From assembly GCF_031877795.1 (NCBI RefSeq), contig NW_027436512.1:2373321-2437320 (forward strand): 64,000 nucleotides of DNA, read 5' to 3'. This stretch comes from Strix aluco (Eukaryota; Chordata; Aves; Strigiformes; Strigidae). Every line of letters starts with the position of its first letter. Position 1 is the stretch's first letter. Below, in pieces: positions 42,811-53,365 of this stretch. Both the position numbers and the translations under genes were made by a program. The notes beneath the pieces are model-generated. The model had not been told where the DNA came from. It was given only the letters and a program-made list of their open reading frames with translations, and did not search any database.

Positions 42811-44487
42811 TCATACCGCTGTTAACTCTCCCACCTGAGCACTTCCCCCACCCTCTGTTATGATTCGGTCCCCCGAGTCAACATGCAGTGCTACTGCTCG
42901 GTATTTCCATACCTTTCCCTCTCTTCTAGAAGATGCATCGGTGAACCATACATTCTTTAGATGGGTTTCAAATGGGGGAGCAGGTTTGATGTATGAGGGA
43001 GGAGGTTCAGGGTGATCTTGTATTTTGAGCACTTTGGGTGCCCCCTCCTCTATCTGATACGTGTGGCAGTAATGATCTAATTGTGCATACCACTTCCTCA
43101 CTGTGTCTCGCTGCACAACCCCCACAGGAGGGGGGGTTCCGGCCAGTACTGGTTTCAGGACCTTAAAGGGTCCTCGTAGAATGATTAGTTGCTGCCTTAT
43201 GATTTTTTCAGCTTCCTGCAAAGCTAGGCTAACCACAAAAAGACCCTTCTCCCAGATCGAGTAACGTTTTTCTGCATCTTTGAAACTGCGCGAATGAAAC
43301 CCTATAGGGCGAGTGGTACCCTCCGGTCCACGTTGCCACATATGTATGGATAGTCCATGAATTGCAAAACCCCACTCAATTTGGAATGGATCTGTTGGAT
43401 GTATCGGCCCTAAAGCCTGATATACTCCAGCCTCAAAGATTAACAGCTTTAAGGCTTCTTCATGGACAGGAGTCCAGTCCCAAATAGCCCTTTTGCGTGT
43501 CAAATCATATAAAGGACGAGCTATGATGGAAAAATTGGGGATATGTTTCCTCCAAAATACCAGCAAGCCTAAGGCATGTTGCAGCTCCTTCTTATTTTCA
43601 GGGCTCTTTACTTCTTCCAGGGTAGTTAAAGTTTCAGGGGGAATACACACTGTTCCTCCCCGCCACCAAATACCCAGAAACTTTACCTCGGAGGATGGGA
43701 GTTGTACCTTTTCAGCTGGAATTTGGAGCCCTAAATTTTCTAGGTGGGTGATTATCTCTGTCTGGGTCTGTCCCACTGCAGCAGCATCAGAGCCACCGAT
43801 CAGAACATCGTCAATATATTGATATATCCTGACCCCTTCCCTTGGAGGGATTTGAGCAAGCTCCTGCGCTAGTGCATAATGAGCGATGGTCGGCGAATGG
43901 CAGTATCCCTGGGGGAGACGTGTAAAAGTAAATTGCACGCCTTCCCATGTAAAGGCAAAGCCATCTCTGTCTGCCTCCTGTATGGGGACCATAAAGAACA
44001 TATCTTTCACATCAATAGTTGCTAAGATCTGGTGGGCTTGTTCCTGTATGGTTGCAATCAGTTCAGCTATGTTAGGCACTGCAGCTGTTAGAGGACCTGT
44101 ATTGGCATTTAATCGCCGATAGTCAATTGTCAGTCGCCACTTTCCGTTAGGTTTACGGACTGGCCACACTGGGGAATTATAGGGTGAGTGAGTTGGAACG
44201 ATTATCCCTTCCTCCCGCAGCTCTGCTATTACCGGAGTGATCCCCTCCCTGGCACCTAACGGTAAGGCGTAAGGTTTCACATTAACAGTTTTAGAAGGAG
44301 GAAGCGCAGGCGCTTGCTGTAAAAGTCTTATAGAGGCAGTTGAGGACCCAAATTTCCATTCCCTTCCTTTTGAATCCACCCAGGCTTGTCCCTTCAATAG
44401 GTCAAGTCCCAGGATATTTGTGGGGAAATTCCCCAGGATCATAATAGCCTCTGTTGCAGTTTCATTCCCAGGTAACCAGCATTTCAC
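42811..44487 (-). CDS. pol: ERV-C reverse transcriptase-RNase H segment
   Basis: A 558-codon uninterrupted frame: protease end (ILGLDLLKGQAW), RT fingers (SPVWPVRKPNGKWRLTIDYR), LPQGYCHSP, active site YIDD (YQYIDDVLIGG), thumb/connection (LGLLVFWRKHIPNF), and RNase H start (VWFTDASSRREGKVW). It is bounded by TGA on each side, in frame with its neighbours. As an enzyme fragment it looks undamaged, but it lacks a start and a complete RNase H. Confidence 0.88.
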   Translation of the reverse strand: MKCWLPGNETATEAIMILGNFPTNILGLDLLKGQAWVDSKGREWKFGSSTASIRLLQQAPALPPSKTVNVKPYALPLGAREGITPVIAELREEGIIVPTHSPYNSPVWPVRKPNGKWRLTIDYRRLNANTGPLTAAVPNIAELIATIQEQAHQILATIDVKDMFFMVPIQEADRDGFAFTWEGVQFTFTRLPQGYCHSPTIAHYALAQELAQIPPREGVRIYQYIDDVLIGGSDAAAVGQTQTEIITHLENLGLQIPAEKVQLPSSEVKFLGIWWRGGTVCIPPETLTTLEEVKSPENKKELQHALGLLVFWRKHIPNFSIIARPLYDLTRKRAIWDWTPVHEEALKLLIFEAGVYQALGPIHPTDPFQIEWGFAIHGLSIHMWQRGPEGTTRPIGFHSRSFKDAEKRYSIWEKGLFVVSLALQEAEKIIRQQLIILRGPFKVLKPVLAGTPPPVGVVQRDTVRKWYAQLDHYCHTYQIEEGAPKVLKIQDHPEPPPSYIKPAPPFETHLKNVWFTDASSRREGKVWKYRAVALHVDSGDRIITEGGGSAQVGELTAV

Positions 44488-44751
44488 CCGAGCAGTCGGC
44501 TGTGGCTTAGAGTCCCCGAAAACATCTGTAACTCAGATCTGCTTTTTGTCAGCAATTATGCCATTCCGCTTGGCAACCTCAGTTTGGAGTGCTGAAATCT
44601 GAGCACCCGTATCTACTAGAAATGTAACTGGAGTTTTAAAGGGACCGAGCGGAAAGGTAATCAACAAGTCTCCTTTAGTATTCTCTGTGAGCCTCCTTAA
44701 GTGGACCCACCCGCCATCCCCCGGCTCACTTACTGGGGATGGCGCGTCCAC
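44488..44751 (-). pseudogene. pro: ERV-C protease
   Basis: Retropepsin with the active-site motif LVDTGAQ at residues 46-52 of the 72-codon frame. It overlaps the end of gag by 22 bp in another frame, as in frameshift-expressed pro genes. A TGA at about 44,530 separates it from the rest of pol in the same frame. Confidence 0.8.
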
Positions 44752-46355
44752 TTTCCCGACACTAAATCAATCAAGTCCTCCTCAGGGGCAGTTGGTGTTT
44801 GAGAAGCAATTACCACCATCTCGTTAGTTTCCAGCTCTGTCCCACCCTTTGCCCAAAAGGTCCGCTCGGTTGTGGGGGGCAGCTTTCTTTTGTCTTTCCA
44901 GGCTCGAATGAGCTTTTCTAAAACTGTAGTAGGCATACCATCCATTAACTCTCGGGGAATCCCCTGTCCAATTCCCTCAGTCCACAAGAGGTTTCTCTTT
45001 GCTCTTAAAACTTGCGGAGGGGAAGGAGGCGGATTTTCCTGCTGTTCCACTCTGCGTACCGAGGGCTTAGGTTTACCCGTTCCCCTGGTAAGGCCCATTC
45101 TCCAGCCGTAATTTATTAAGTCCTGAGCTATCTCTCCCCAGGTCATGGCTTCTCCCCCCGGCCGTCTCCCCCCTCGCGGGGCTAATGCATTCCGCAAACG
45201 ATCTTGTAATTGTACTGCATGTGATTTCAAAGAGTCCGGCAAGCCCCGAATCAGGGGAGTCATTTGATCGGGGTTAGCAATTAATAGCATTGGGGCAGGC
45301 TGCTGCGGAACCAAGCGCCTGTCATGCATTAATTGGAGACAAGCAGCCTTCTGCAGACTTTCAGTCAAATGATTTACGGTTGGGGTCTCAATACATACTG
45401 GATCCCCCCTTTCCAAGGGGTCCAGACCCCCAGCCCAATAAGCAGCTCGTTGAGTTAACGACCACGGCTCTCTCTGGTCGTCAGTAACTAAGAAAACCCC
45501 TGGCCCCCAGTACCCCTGGGCCTCATCTTCTGATAACAAGATTCGGTCGCCACCAGTCAAGGATACCCTCCACACGTATTCAGTCTCAGTTTCCTGAGCT
45601 CATCTGGTGTATTTCTCCTGAATTTCCGCAAGCTCAGTCGCTGGATATGGTGTAGTTCGAATGGTGACCTGCGGAGCTCTTCCACCCTGACCCTCGGTGG
45701 TCTCCGTTTTAATTAATGGTCTTAAATTTGCCCCCTCATTTTCGGGGTAAAAAATTTCTCGGCTTATCTCTAACTCCTTTGTTGGATACAAGGGTCTGGC
45801 TGCTGCTTTTGCCAGACTCGTAACTCCCTGTTCACTATCCGGAACAGAGCCGAGATCTGTCCGATTGCAGGTTTCGTGTTCATTCCCCTCTTTTTCGGAC
45901 CGTGAGATTTTTTCTCGGTCCAAGGCATCTAACAGAGCCATGTGAAATCGCTGAGAGGTGTTACGCTCATCAGCTAATTGGCTTTTCAGAACTTCAGTTT
46001 GCTCTTGCCAGAGTTTAGCTTTTTGTTCAGTAACTTTACGTTCCTCAACCAATTGATCCTGGAGAGCTTTTACCAGATCTTGTAAGGATTTGATCATTTC
46101 CCCTTCTAGTTGTTTCTTAACATGTTTATCTTTTTGGGCTGCAGTCAGTGCTGCCCCTAATACAGCGCACACTACAGCTTTTCCTTTGCTTGGTCGCGGC
46201 CCCGCAAGTGCACTGATATAGCTTGCCACTGCTTCTGGATTATGCCAATTATCGTGGGCCCAAACCTCTACTAAAGGAGGAGGACAAGCCTTATACTCCT
46301 TCAGTTTCTCAAAAATAGGGGAGCAGTCAAGCACCGACATTTCCTGGCCAGTCAT
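44730..46355 (-). pseudogene. gag: ERV-C Gag with one internal TGA
   Basis: One frame of about 540 codons with a single TGA at 45,597-45,599. The N-terminal half has a long coiled coil (about residues 85-140, rich in QLxxE heptads such as LQDLVKALQDQLVEE), as in ERV-L and foamy-like Gags. The second half resembles a capsid (TQRAAYWAGGLDPLERGDP; DRLRNALAPRGG). No CCHC knuckle is visible. There is no Gly2 myristoylation signal (MTGQ start). Confidence 0.8.
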
Positions 46356-46554
46356 GGCTTGCCACTGCTCGAACCTCTCCTGGCTTAGAGCTGAGAGGTC
46401 ACTTCCCGATTCTCCCTGTCCTTATTGGATAGAGAATCGGTATCCCTCCGACCCTTTGCCAGCATAGAGCTGAGGGGCCAATTCCCAGTTCTCCCTGTCC
46501 GAGTTGGTCGGATAGAGAACCAGTACCTCATTAGACTTTCCGACACCGAAGGGG

Positions 46555-46572
46555 ATCCTGCCGACTACCCCA
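46555..46572 (-). other. ERV-C primer-binding site, tRNA-Ser type
   Basis: The minus strand reads TGGGGTAGTCGGCAGGAT, seven bases after the LTR. By my recollection of tRNA-Ser(AGA) this is 17 of 18 matching (one mismatch at base 4). Confidence 0.7.
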
Positions 46573-46579
46573 ATTTTAA

Positions 46580-47388
46580 TGTCACGTCCCGCTCAGACGA
46601 GGGGGACAAGTGACTCAGATTCGCAAATCCCCAATGGAGCGGACAACAAGTCTCCAAGTCTAAACATTTATTCACTACTCACAATGTACTAATGGAACAC
46701 ACGATAGTTGGCTAAGTATATAGCAAGTTGTGGCAAGCAATATAATATGCCTTGCATTTCTTAATGGGAAAGGGAAAAGAGGGAGATAGAGGGAATGGGG
46801 AAATACAGATCACCGGTCTGGGTTTCTGCGCTGATCCTGCCAACGAGTGTTCCAGGAGGCACAGGAGACATCCGTCTTTTTCGCTGGCATCCGTCTTCTT
46901 CGCTTCACTGCACTCTCTCTCGGGCCCCGGGCCCCCCCCCCCTTCTTGATTTATACCCACTTTCCTTGGGTCCGTCCCCTAGGTCGACCCACATACCTAC
47001 GTATCCCATGTATGGGGAGGGGTAAGGTGTTTCATGGGATGATGTAATTAGCATGATCATGTTAGCCCTCGTTAGCATATTGAGGGGTGTTAACTTTACT
47101 ATGCATTTTGTGGATAATGAAGCAAAGGTCATTCACCGGACAGATGGCCCTTGAAGTTTTGGCCAGGTGCCCCAGAGCAGAGCCGTCCTGTCTCCACAGG
47201 GCTCCCTCCTCCAGCCCCATCTTGTGTTATTGGGGCAGCCTTATCAGCTCCGACCTCCACAGAATGCACCCTGTGACTCATAGTTTTGTCTTGCGAGTGT
47301 TTGAGTCATTTCTTCGCTCAGCCTCAACTTTTGCTTTCTCAGGCTGTTTTTCTTAGTTTCTCGCACGCATGGTTTCTCGTCTCTCACA
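46580..47388 (-). repeat. ERV-C 5' LTR
   Basis: An 809-bp LTR with TG...CA ends, TATA box on the minus strand near 46,948 (gggtataaatc) and AATAAA near 46,669. Adjacent at its outer end to ERV-D RT, without a target duplication. Confidence 0.88.
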
Positions 47389-48530
47389 GGGGCCATGGCT
47401 GTTATCTTGTTTATCACCTCCATTGGGATGTGGCGACGCCCATCTTGCCATTTTATTCCTAGGAACTGAATCTCCCTTCCAGGCCCCTTAACTTTCTGTC
47501 ACTTAATGGCAAAACCAGCCTTCAGGAGGATTTCAATTATCTTCTTTCCTTTCTCAAAGACTTCCTCAGCTGTGTCCCCCCATACAATGATATCATCAAT
47601 GAACTGCAGGTGTTCTGGAGCCCCACCTTTCTCCAGTGCAGTATGGACCAGTCTATGGCAAATGGTGGAGCTGTGTTTCCACCCCTGGGGCAATCGATTC
47701 CAGGTGTACTGGATACCCCTCCAAGTGAATGCAAACTGTGGTCTGCACTCTGGTGCTATTGGGATGGAGAAGAACGCGTTAGCGATGTCAATCGTGGCGT
47801 ACCACTTGGCTGCCTTCGACTCCAGCTCATACTGGAGCTCTAGCATGTCCGGCACTGCAGCACTCATCGCTGGCGTAACTTCATTCAGGCCACGGTAGTC
47901 CACGGTCAGTCTCCATTCGCCATTAGGTTTTCTCACTGGCCATATAGGGCTGTTGAAAGGTGAGTGAGTCTTGCTGATCACCTTCTGGCTTTCTAGTTGA
48001 CGGTTCAGCTGATGGATGGGGACCAGGGAATCTCGGTTGGTACAGTACTGCCGCCGGTGCACCGTCTTGGTAGCAATTGGCACTTGCTGCTCTTCAACCT
48101 TAAGCAACCCCACCACCGAGGGATCCTCTGAGAGGCCGGGTAAGGTGGACAATTGCTCAACCTCCTCCAGGGCAGCTATACCAAAGGCCCACCGGTACCC
48201 TTTGGGGTCTTTAAAGTACCCTCTCCTGAGGAAGTCTATACCTAGGATGCACGGGGCATCTGGGCCAGTCACAATGGGGTGCTTATGCCAGACCTTCTCA
48301 GTTAGGCTCGCTTCAGCTTCTAATAGGGTCAGCTGTTGGGATCCTCCTGTCACTCCGGAGATACAGATGAGTTCAACCCCACTGTGGCTTGATGGCATCA
48401 GGGTGCACTGTGCGCCAGTGTCTACCAAGGCCTTATATTCTTGTGGGTCTGATGTGCCAGGCCATCGGATCCACACCTTCCAGTAAATCCAATTATCCCT
48501 TTCCTCCACCTGGCTGGAGGCAGGGCCCCT
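47389..48530 (-). pseudogene. pol: ERV-D protease and partial reverse transcriptase
   Basis: A 336-codon frame (48,509-47,499): protease with LVDTGAQ and ILGIDFL, then RT with SPIWPVRKPNGEWRLTVDYR, LPQGWKHS and the active site LQFIDDIIVWG (I-D-D in place of Y-M/V-D-D, with F before it). It ends at TGA, and the same frame continues to 47,390 where the ERV-C LTR starts. The upstream stop separating it from gag is TAG, in frame, which could be natural readthrough or a mutation. Confidence 0.83.
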
Positions 48531-50165
48531 CTAATCCTGCTCACCATCACTCACTTGATCTAAGAGTGACTCCTGCAAGAATGACTTCCTGGTCCCCTCA
48601 AGAGGGTCAGGCATAACGTTGGCTATTCTATTCTGTCTGGGGGATTTCTGACTAGACACTGGAGCTGCATCTCTCTTGGAAGACTCCCCTTTCATGGTGG
48701 TCTTCCCTTTCAGCTGCTGTACTTGTACAGCTAGGGCGGGAGTGGGCTGTCCATCCCACTTCCTCATGTTTTCCCCATGGTCGCGGAGGAAGAACCACAG
48801 GGTGCCCTGTGGTGTGTGTCTTCCACTGCCCTTCTCTTGGGTGGGGAATCGCCTGCTTCTAATAGCTGAGACATCGGCCCGTGCAGGTGGAACATAGGAC
48901 ATGTCCTGTTCCATTTTCTGGAGCCTCTGAGACAGTTCCTCTACGGCTGAAACCAAAGCATGTTGGGAGGAAGGGAGACTTCCCTCATAGTGCCGGAGCT
49001 GCATAGTCACTTCATCTACTGTCTGAGTGTCCCACCACCAGGATGCTGCTGCTAATGCTTTGGAATGTCCCTCTGGTCCACTTTGCAGGAACTTCCGCCA
49101 CATCGACTGTGTGCAAGGGGCCTGATCTGGATCCATGGGTGACTGCTCATCATTCAGATCACCATAGACCATGTCAAACACAGCCAATTCCCTGAGGTTC
49201 TGAATGCCTTTCTCCATGTCGGTCCACTTGCCTAACCGACATAGAACATCATCCTTGTAGGGGTACCTCTCCCTCACAGCGAGCAGGAGTCGCCTCCAAA
49301 GGCTGAGGGTTTGAGCCTGTTTCCCTATTGCCTTGTCAATACCAGCCTGCTTGGCTAAAGGTCCCACCTGCTTGGCCTCTCTCCCCTCCAATTCCAAACC
49401 AGCAGCTCCACTATCCCAGCATCGGAGCAGCCAGGTGCAAATTTGCTCGCCTGGAAGGCGGCTAAAATCCTTCCGCATATCTCACAACTCACTCGGGGAT
49501 AGAGATCGGATGGTTACCTCCGGCTCTTCCTCCTGCTCTCGTGATGGGCCTGGTTCATCATCACCCTGTGCACTGCGAGGGGATTTTTTGGTATATTTGG
49601 TTTTCCGTATCGGGGCGACTGATACTGGTACTGCTTGTCCCTCTGGCTCAGCTGCTGTGCTGGTGGAGGTGCCTGGTACTGGCACTGCCTGTCCCCCTGG
49701 CCCAGCTGCTGTACCAGCAGGTTCACTTTCAGATCCTGCAGCCCTTTCTCCCCCTTGAGGGCAGCGAGTAGTGTTAAAGATCACACAGTAAGCATGGGCA
49801 AGCCCCCAGCACATCGCAGCAAGTTGTGTCTCCCGGGGTTTGTCAGATTGGCAACACCCCTTTTCCAAACACTCCACCAGTTTATCAGGTCTCTGCACTT
49901 GTTCGGGAGTGAAATCCCAAAGCATTGGGGGTGACCACTGACTCAGGCACTTGCCCATTTTTTCCCACACACCTTGCCATTTATAACTATCTGCCCTTGG
50001 GGCAGGTTTCCGGGTGGTGCTATTGTTGGAGAAGTACCGCATGGCCCAAAACAAGATCTGGCAGACATTTAGAAAACACAGAGCTGCAAGCACAGTGGCC
50101 TGGGTGCTCCAGGGATAGCTGAAACTCTCAAAAACCGAGAGAATCTCTTCCCCTGGCTCACCCAT
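48531..50165 (-). pseudogene. gag: ERV-D Gag with one internal TGA
   Basis: Residues 1-227 (50,165-49,482) start MGEPGEE with Gly2, carry an unusual hydrophobic segment (ATVLAALCFLNVCQILFWAM, residues 23-42) and end in a glycine/proline-rich linker with an internal duplication (GQAVPV twice). After one TGA at about 49,479-49,481 the same frame gives 315 codons (LLRCWDSGAAGLELEG; KWTDMEKGIQNLRELAVFD) that look like a capsid. No CCHC knuckle was seen. A membrane-spanning segment in Gag is unusual. Confidence 0.75.
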
Positions 50166-50481
50166 AGAGGGGGTGAGACCCCTAACAAAAGCCCAGGCAG
50201 CAAACGTACCGGTTCACCCCCACAAGCAGTGATACAAGCACATTATAAGCAGTCAGTTGCCAGTACAGCAAAATAAAACCCTTGACACATTTTCCACCGA
50301 CAACAAACATCAGCACTAGGAGCACACAGTGGATATAAGGATTAATCCAGCCCCACCACGCAAGCAAGTTGGCCAGCATTGCAAATGTTTCTTATCAAAT
50401 GCAAATAAAAACAGAAAAATTGCACCTAATGGATTGCTCAAACACACCTTCTCCTTTTGTCCTTATCTCAGCCCTCTCGTA

Positions 50482-50499
50482 GCCCCACGTTGGGCGCCA
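50482..50499 (-). other. ERV-D primer-binding site, tRNA-Lys(1,2) type
   Basis: The minus strand reads TGGCGCCCAACGTGGGGC, a full match to the tRNA-Lys1,2 primer site, five bases after the 5' LTR. Confidence 0.92.
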
Positions 50500-50504
50500 A
50501 AAGT

Positions 50505-50875
50505 TGTGGTGATTTAGTCCCTACCGGGGTCCGAGACCACGCTGCCACTGCCCCTCCGCCACCCTCCGACCGGACGGGGGGAGAGTGAAATACAAACCCC
50601 GGGGCTGAGATAAGGAACGTTTTAATACAACAGTGTAACAGCAACAAAACAAACAACAACAAGAACACTAACAATAGCAATAACAGTAATAACAATAAAC
50701 AGAACAAAAAATATACCGATACAGCAGTGAGGAGAGCGACCGCACACCACGCACGTTCACTGATTCTCCCGCGCTTGAGTGCCCCGATGTGACATCAGCA
50801 TGTTATTGAATAACCCGGCTAGAGCTTCCCCCCACTGCTGGGGAAACTTAACCCTATCATAGCTGAACCAGGACA
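50505..50875 (-). repeat. ERV-D 5' LTR
   Basis: A 371-bp LTR, minus-strand TGTCCTGGTTCAGC...CACCACA, with a TTG/TTA-rich tract. Homologous along its length to 4,106-4,467. Confidence 0.9.
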
Positions 50876-51828
50876 TTATCACATATACTGTAGCTCATGC
50901 TGAAGAAGTGACACTATAGACCATAAACTACTATATCAATGATCTCTCTACAGTGCATGGCACTAAATACTCAGAAGACAGCTTCGTTTTGTATAACTTG
51001 GCCTAGAGGTAAATAAAAAGATCATTGTAGACTTATTTTCTAATAGCTGTAGCTAATAGCTACAGAATTCCTCAAAATTTTGCTGGCAAGAAGCCTCACT
51101 TTCCTTAACCCCCTTCCCATACTTAGTTTGAGCTAACAGAAGTCATAGTTTTTAAGAGGGGGCATCTATCCAAGTTCTGTCACATCCTATCATGCAGCAG
51201 TATATAAAACTGCTTTGCTAGTATGAGAGGCCCTCTTTTTCTTTAGGGTGCCTTTGTCTAAAATATAAATTACTGTAGCCCAGGACGATCCCTGTGTTAT
51301 AAGTGTTTGGTAAAAATATGTCTTCTTTTTATTTTAGTTTTCTGTTAGGAATGTTCCTTTAAGAATTACTATAGCAATGCAAGTGGTATTGAGACTAAAC
51401 ATTAATGATGATTTGGAAGTTAACACCCTGCAAAAACATTTCAGTCGTTCTAAGTAAGACTTCTAACAGCACTGCCATAATATGCAACTCCTACTGAGAA
51501 CAGCAGGATTCAGAGGTTTTTAATAGTCTATATATTAGACAGCAAAATTGCAATGAAGGGAAAATTATATACTCTAATTTTGCAACAAACCAAAATTCCC
51601 ATATTCATTATATTTTGGGAGGTTTGTCAGGCTGCTTTTAAAGCAACATTTGCCTGACAAGACCAAATTGGCTCTACATCTCTCTGGAATCAAACTTTTG
51701 TTGCTACTCTTGTTGCTCCCTTTCTTTTGCAAATGCAATAAAAATATGTGCTAGGTTACATGTGACCATGGATATAATTTATCATGTAGGAAGCATGGAA
51801 ACAAACCAGCCACCAACCCAACCAGATG
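50876..51828. other. Unique DNA between ERV-D and the palindrome
   Basis: AT-rich sequence with no repeat or coding signature. Whether it has a mirror beyond 64,000 cannot be seen. Confidence 0.45.
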
Positions 51829-52034
51829 CTCATAGGTTATTTTGAAAGGGCAAAATACAAATATGGGCTTCAGTCAAAATTTGGGAGCTTTAAAATAGAA
51901 AAGGAAAATCACAGATTTGTGTCTTAAACACATTTTCTGATAGGTTTTCACAAACACACTTTGTAAGATAGGATGAAGAATGATGTCTTCAGTTGCTACT
52001 TACAGGGAAGGACACTTTAGTACAATATCAATAC

Positions 52035-52641
52035 TGATACAAGGAAATGATCACCTACTTTGCAACTTATTTACTTATAGCAACTTATAATGATTTCTGA
52101 ATATTGCTTAATAATCCTGCCTGTCCTGACTGTTCTGTGGAAGCTTACCAAGGACTATTGTGTTCATCAAAACAAAGCAGTTTTCTGTGGAAACTTGCCA
52201 AGAATTACTATGTTTGGCAAAAATAAGAGACATGTCCTTGGAAAGTAGATGTGTTCTAGCAAGTTTAGTCTTTATAATGGATAGATAGACATATATGGGC
52301 GGTAGAAATTAGTAGACTGGTGCTTTTAGATAAGATAGAGGTGGTAAACCAGCGGGAACCACTCTTGTTATTCAAGAAATTGGCTAAGAGAATCTGCGCA
52401 GGTGCAAAGAGAACATAAACTGCTGACACCAGCCTCTAGAACTAACCCAGCCTTACTCATGCATATGTATGTTTGTGTTATGTAATCCAATGAATATGTA
52501 TAGCCACACTCGATAAGTTTCTGGTAAAATGTGCTGTTGGTGTGCAAGCTTTGTGGAGAAATCCCCTTGCATCCCGGCACTGGAGTAAACATACCTGCTT
52601 TAGAACTCTCTCTGAGTTGCAGAGTCTGTTTATGCAAATCA
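52035..52641 (+). repeat. Solo LTR of the gammaretrovirus-like family (left arm)
   Basis: A 607-bp unit, TGATACAAGG...GCAAATCA, flanked by ATAC (52,031-52,034 and 52,642-52,645). Same family as 54,452-55,196 and 12,576-13,177. Mirror copy at 63,187-63,793. Confidence 0.8.
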
Positions 52642-53365
52642 ATACCTAGAACCGCCCACTGTAGGAGAAGATCAGGTTCGAGACCATCTAAGGAACCTGA
52701 AGGTGCACAGATCCATGGGAGCTGATGAGATGCATCCACAGGTCCTGAGGGAACTGGTGGATGAAGTGGCTAAGACACTATCCATCATATTTGAGAAGTC
52801 ATGGCAGTCCACTGAAGTTCCCACTGACTGGAAAAGGGGAAACATAACCCCCATTTTTAAAAAGGGAAAACGGAAGACCCAGGGAACTACAGGCCAGTCA
52901 CCCTTACCTCTGTGCCTGGCAAGATCATGGGAGTGGATCCTCCTGGTAACTATGCTAAGGCACATGGAAAATAAGGAGGTGATTGGTGACAGTCAACATG
53001 GCTTCATAAGGGCAAATTGTGTCTGACAAGTTTGGTGGCCTTCTATGATGGGGTTCCAGTGTTGGTGGATAAGGGAAGAGAAACTGATGTCATCTGCCTG
53101 GACTTGTGCAAAGCATTTGACACTGTCCCACATGACATCCTTGTATCTAAATTGGAGAGACATGGATTTGACAGATGGACCACTCGGTAGATAAGGAATT
53201 GACTGGATGGTCGCACTCAAAGAGTTGCAGTCAATGGCTCGATGTCCGGGTGGAGACCAGTGACGAGTGGTGTTCCTCAGGGGTCGGTATTGGGACCAGC
53301 GCTGTTTAACATCTTTGTTGGCGACATGGACAACGGGATCGAGTGCACCCTCAGCAACATGTGTG
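52642..53365 (+). pseudogene. CR1 ORF2 fragment (left arm)
   Basis: RT pieces in plus orientation: ADEMHPQVLRELVDEVAKTL, PTDWKRGNITPIFKKG, DSQHGF, then after frame breaks [10 protein letters not shown] and [17 protein letters not shown]. It ends before the FADD active site. Several stops. The adjacent LTR inserted at or near its 5' edge. Mirror copy at 62,463-63,186. Confidence 0.82.

Larger units (their letters stand above)
40042..47388 (-). mobile_element. ERV-C: env-less ERV-L-like provirus
   Basis: A 7.35-kb provirus: 5' LTR, tRNA-Ser-like primer site, coiled-coil gag, protease, RT-RNase H, integrase, about 1 kb of non-coding DNA and 3' LTR. No env is detectable, which together with the gag coiled coil and pol wording suggests a class III (ERV-L-like) element. 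Coding damage is limited to four TGA codons. Flanks (cattgt and ggggcc) do not match, and they lie in two different proviruses. Confidence 0.82.
47389..50875 (-). mobile_element. ERV-D: 5' half of a tRNA-Lys provirus
   Basis: 5' LTR, tRNA-Lys primer site, gag, protease and RT up to just past the active site, then cut by the ERV-C LTR. Gag, pro and pol lie in one frame, separated only by stop codons. The same LTR family is solo at 4,106-4,467. RNase H, integrase and any env are absent. ERV-B below ERV-C is a different lineage, so it is not the missing half. Confidence 0.82.
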
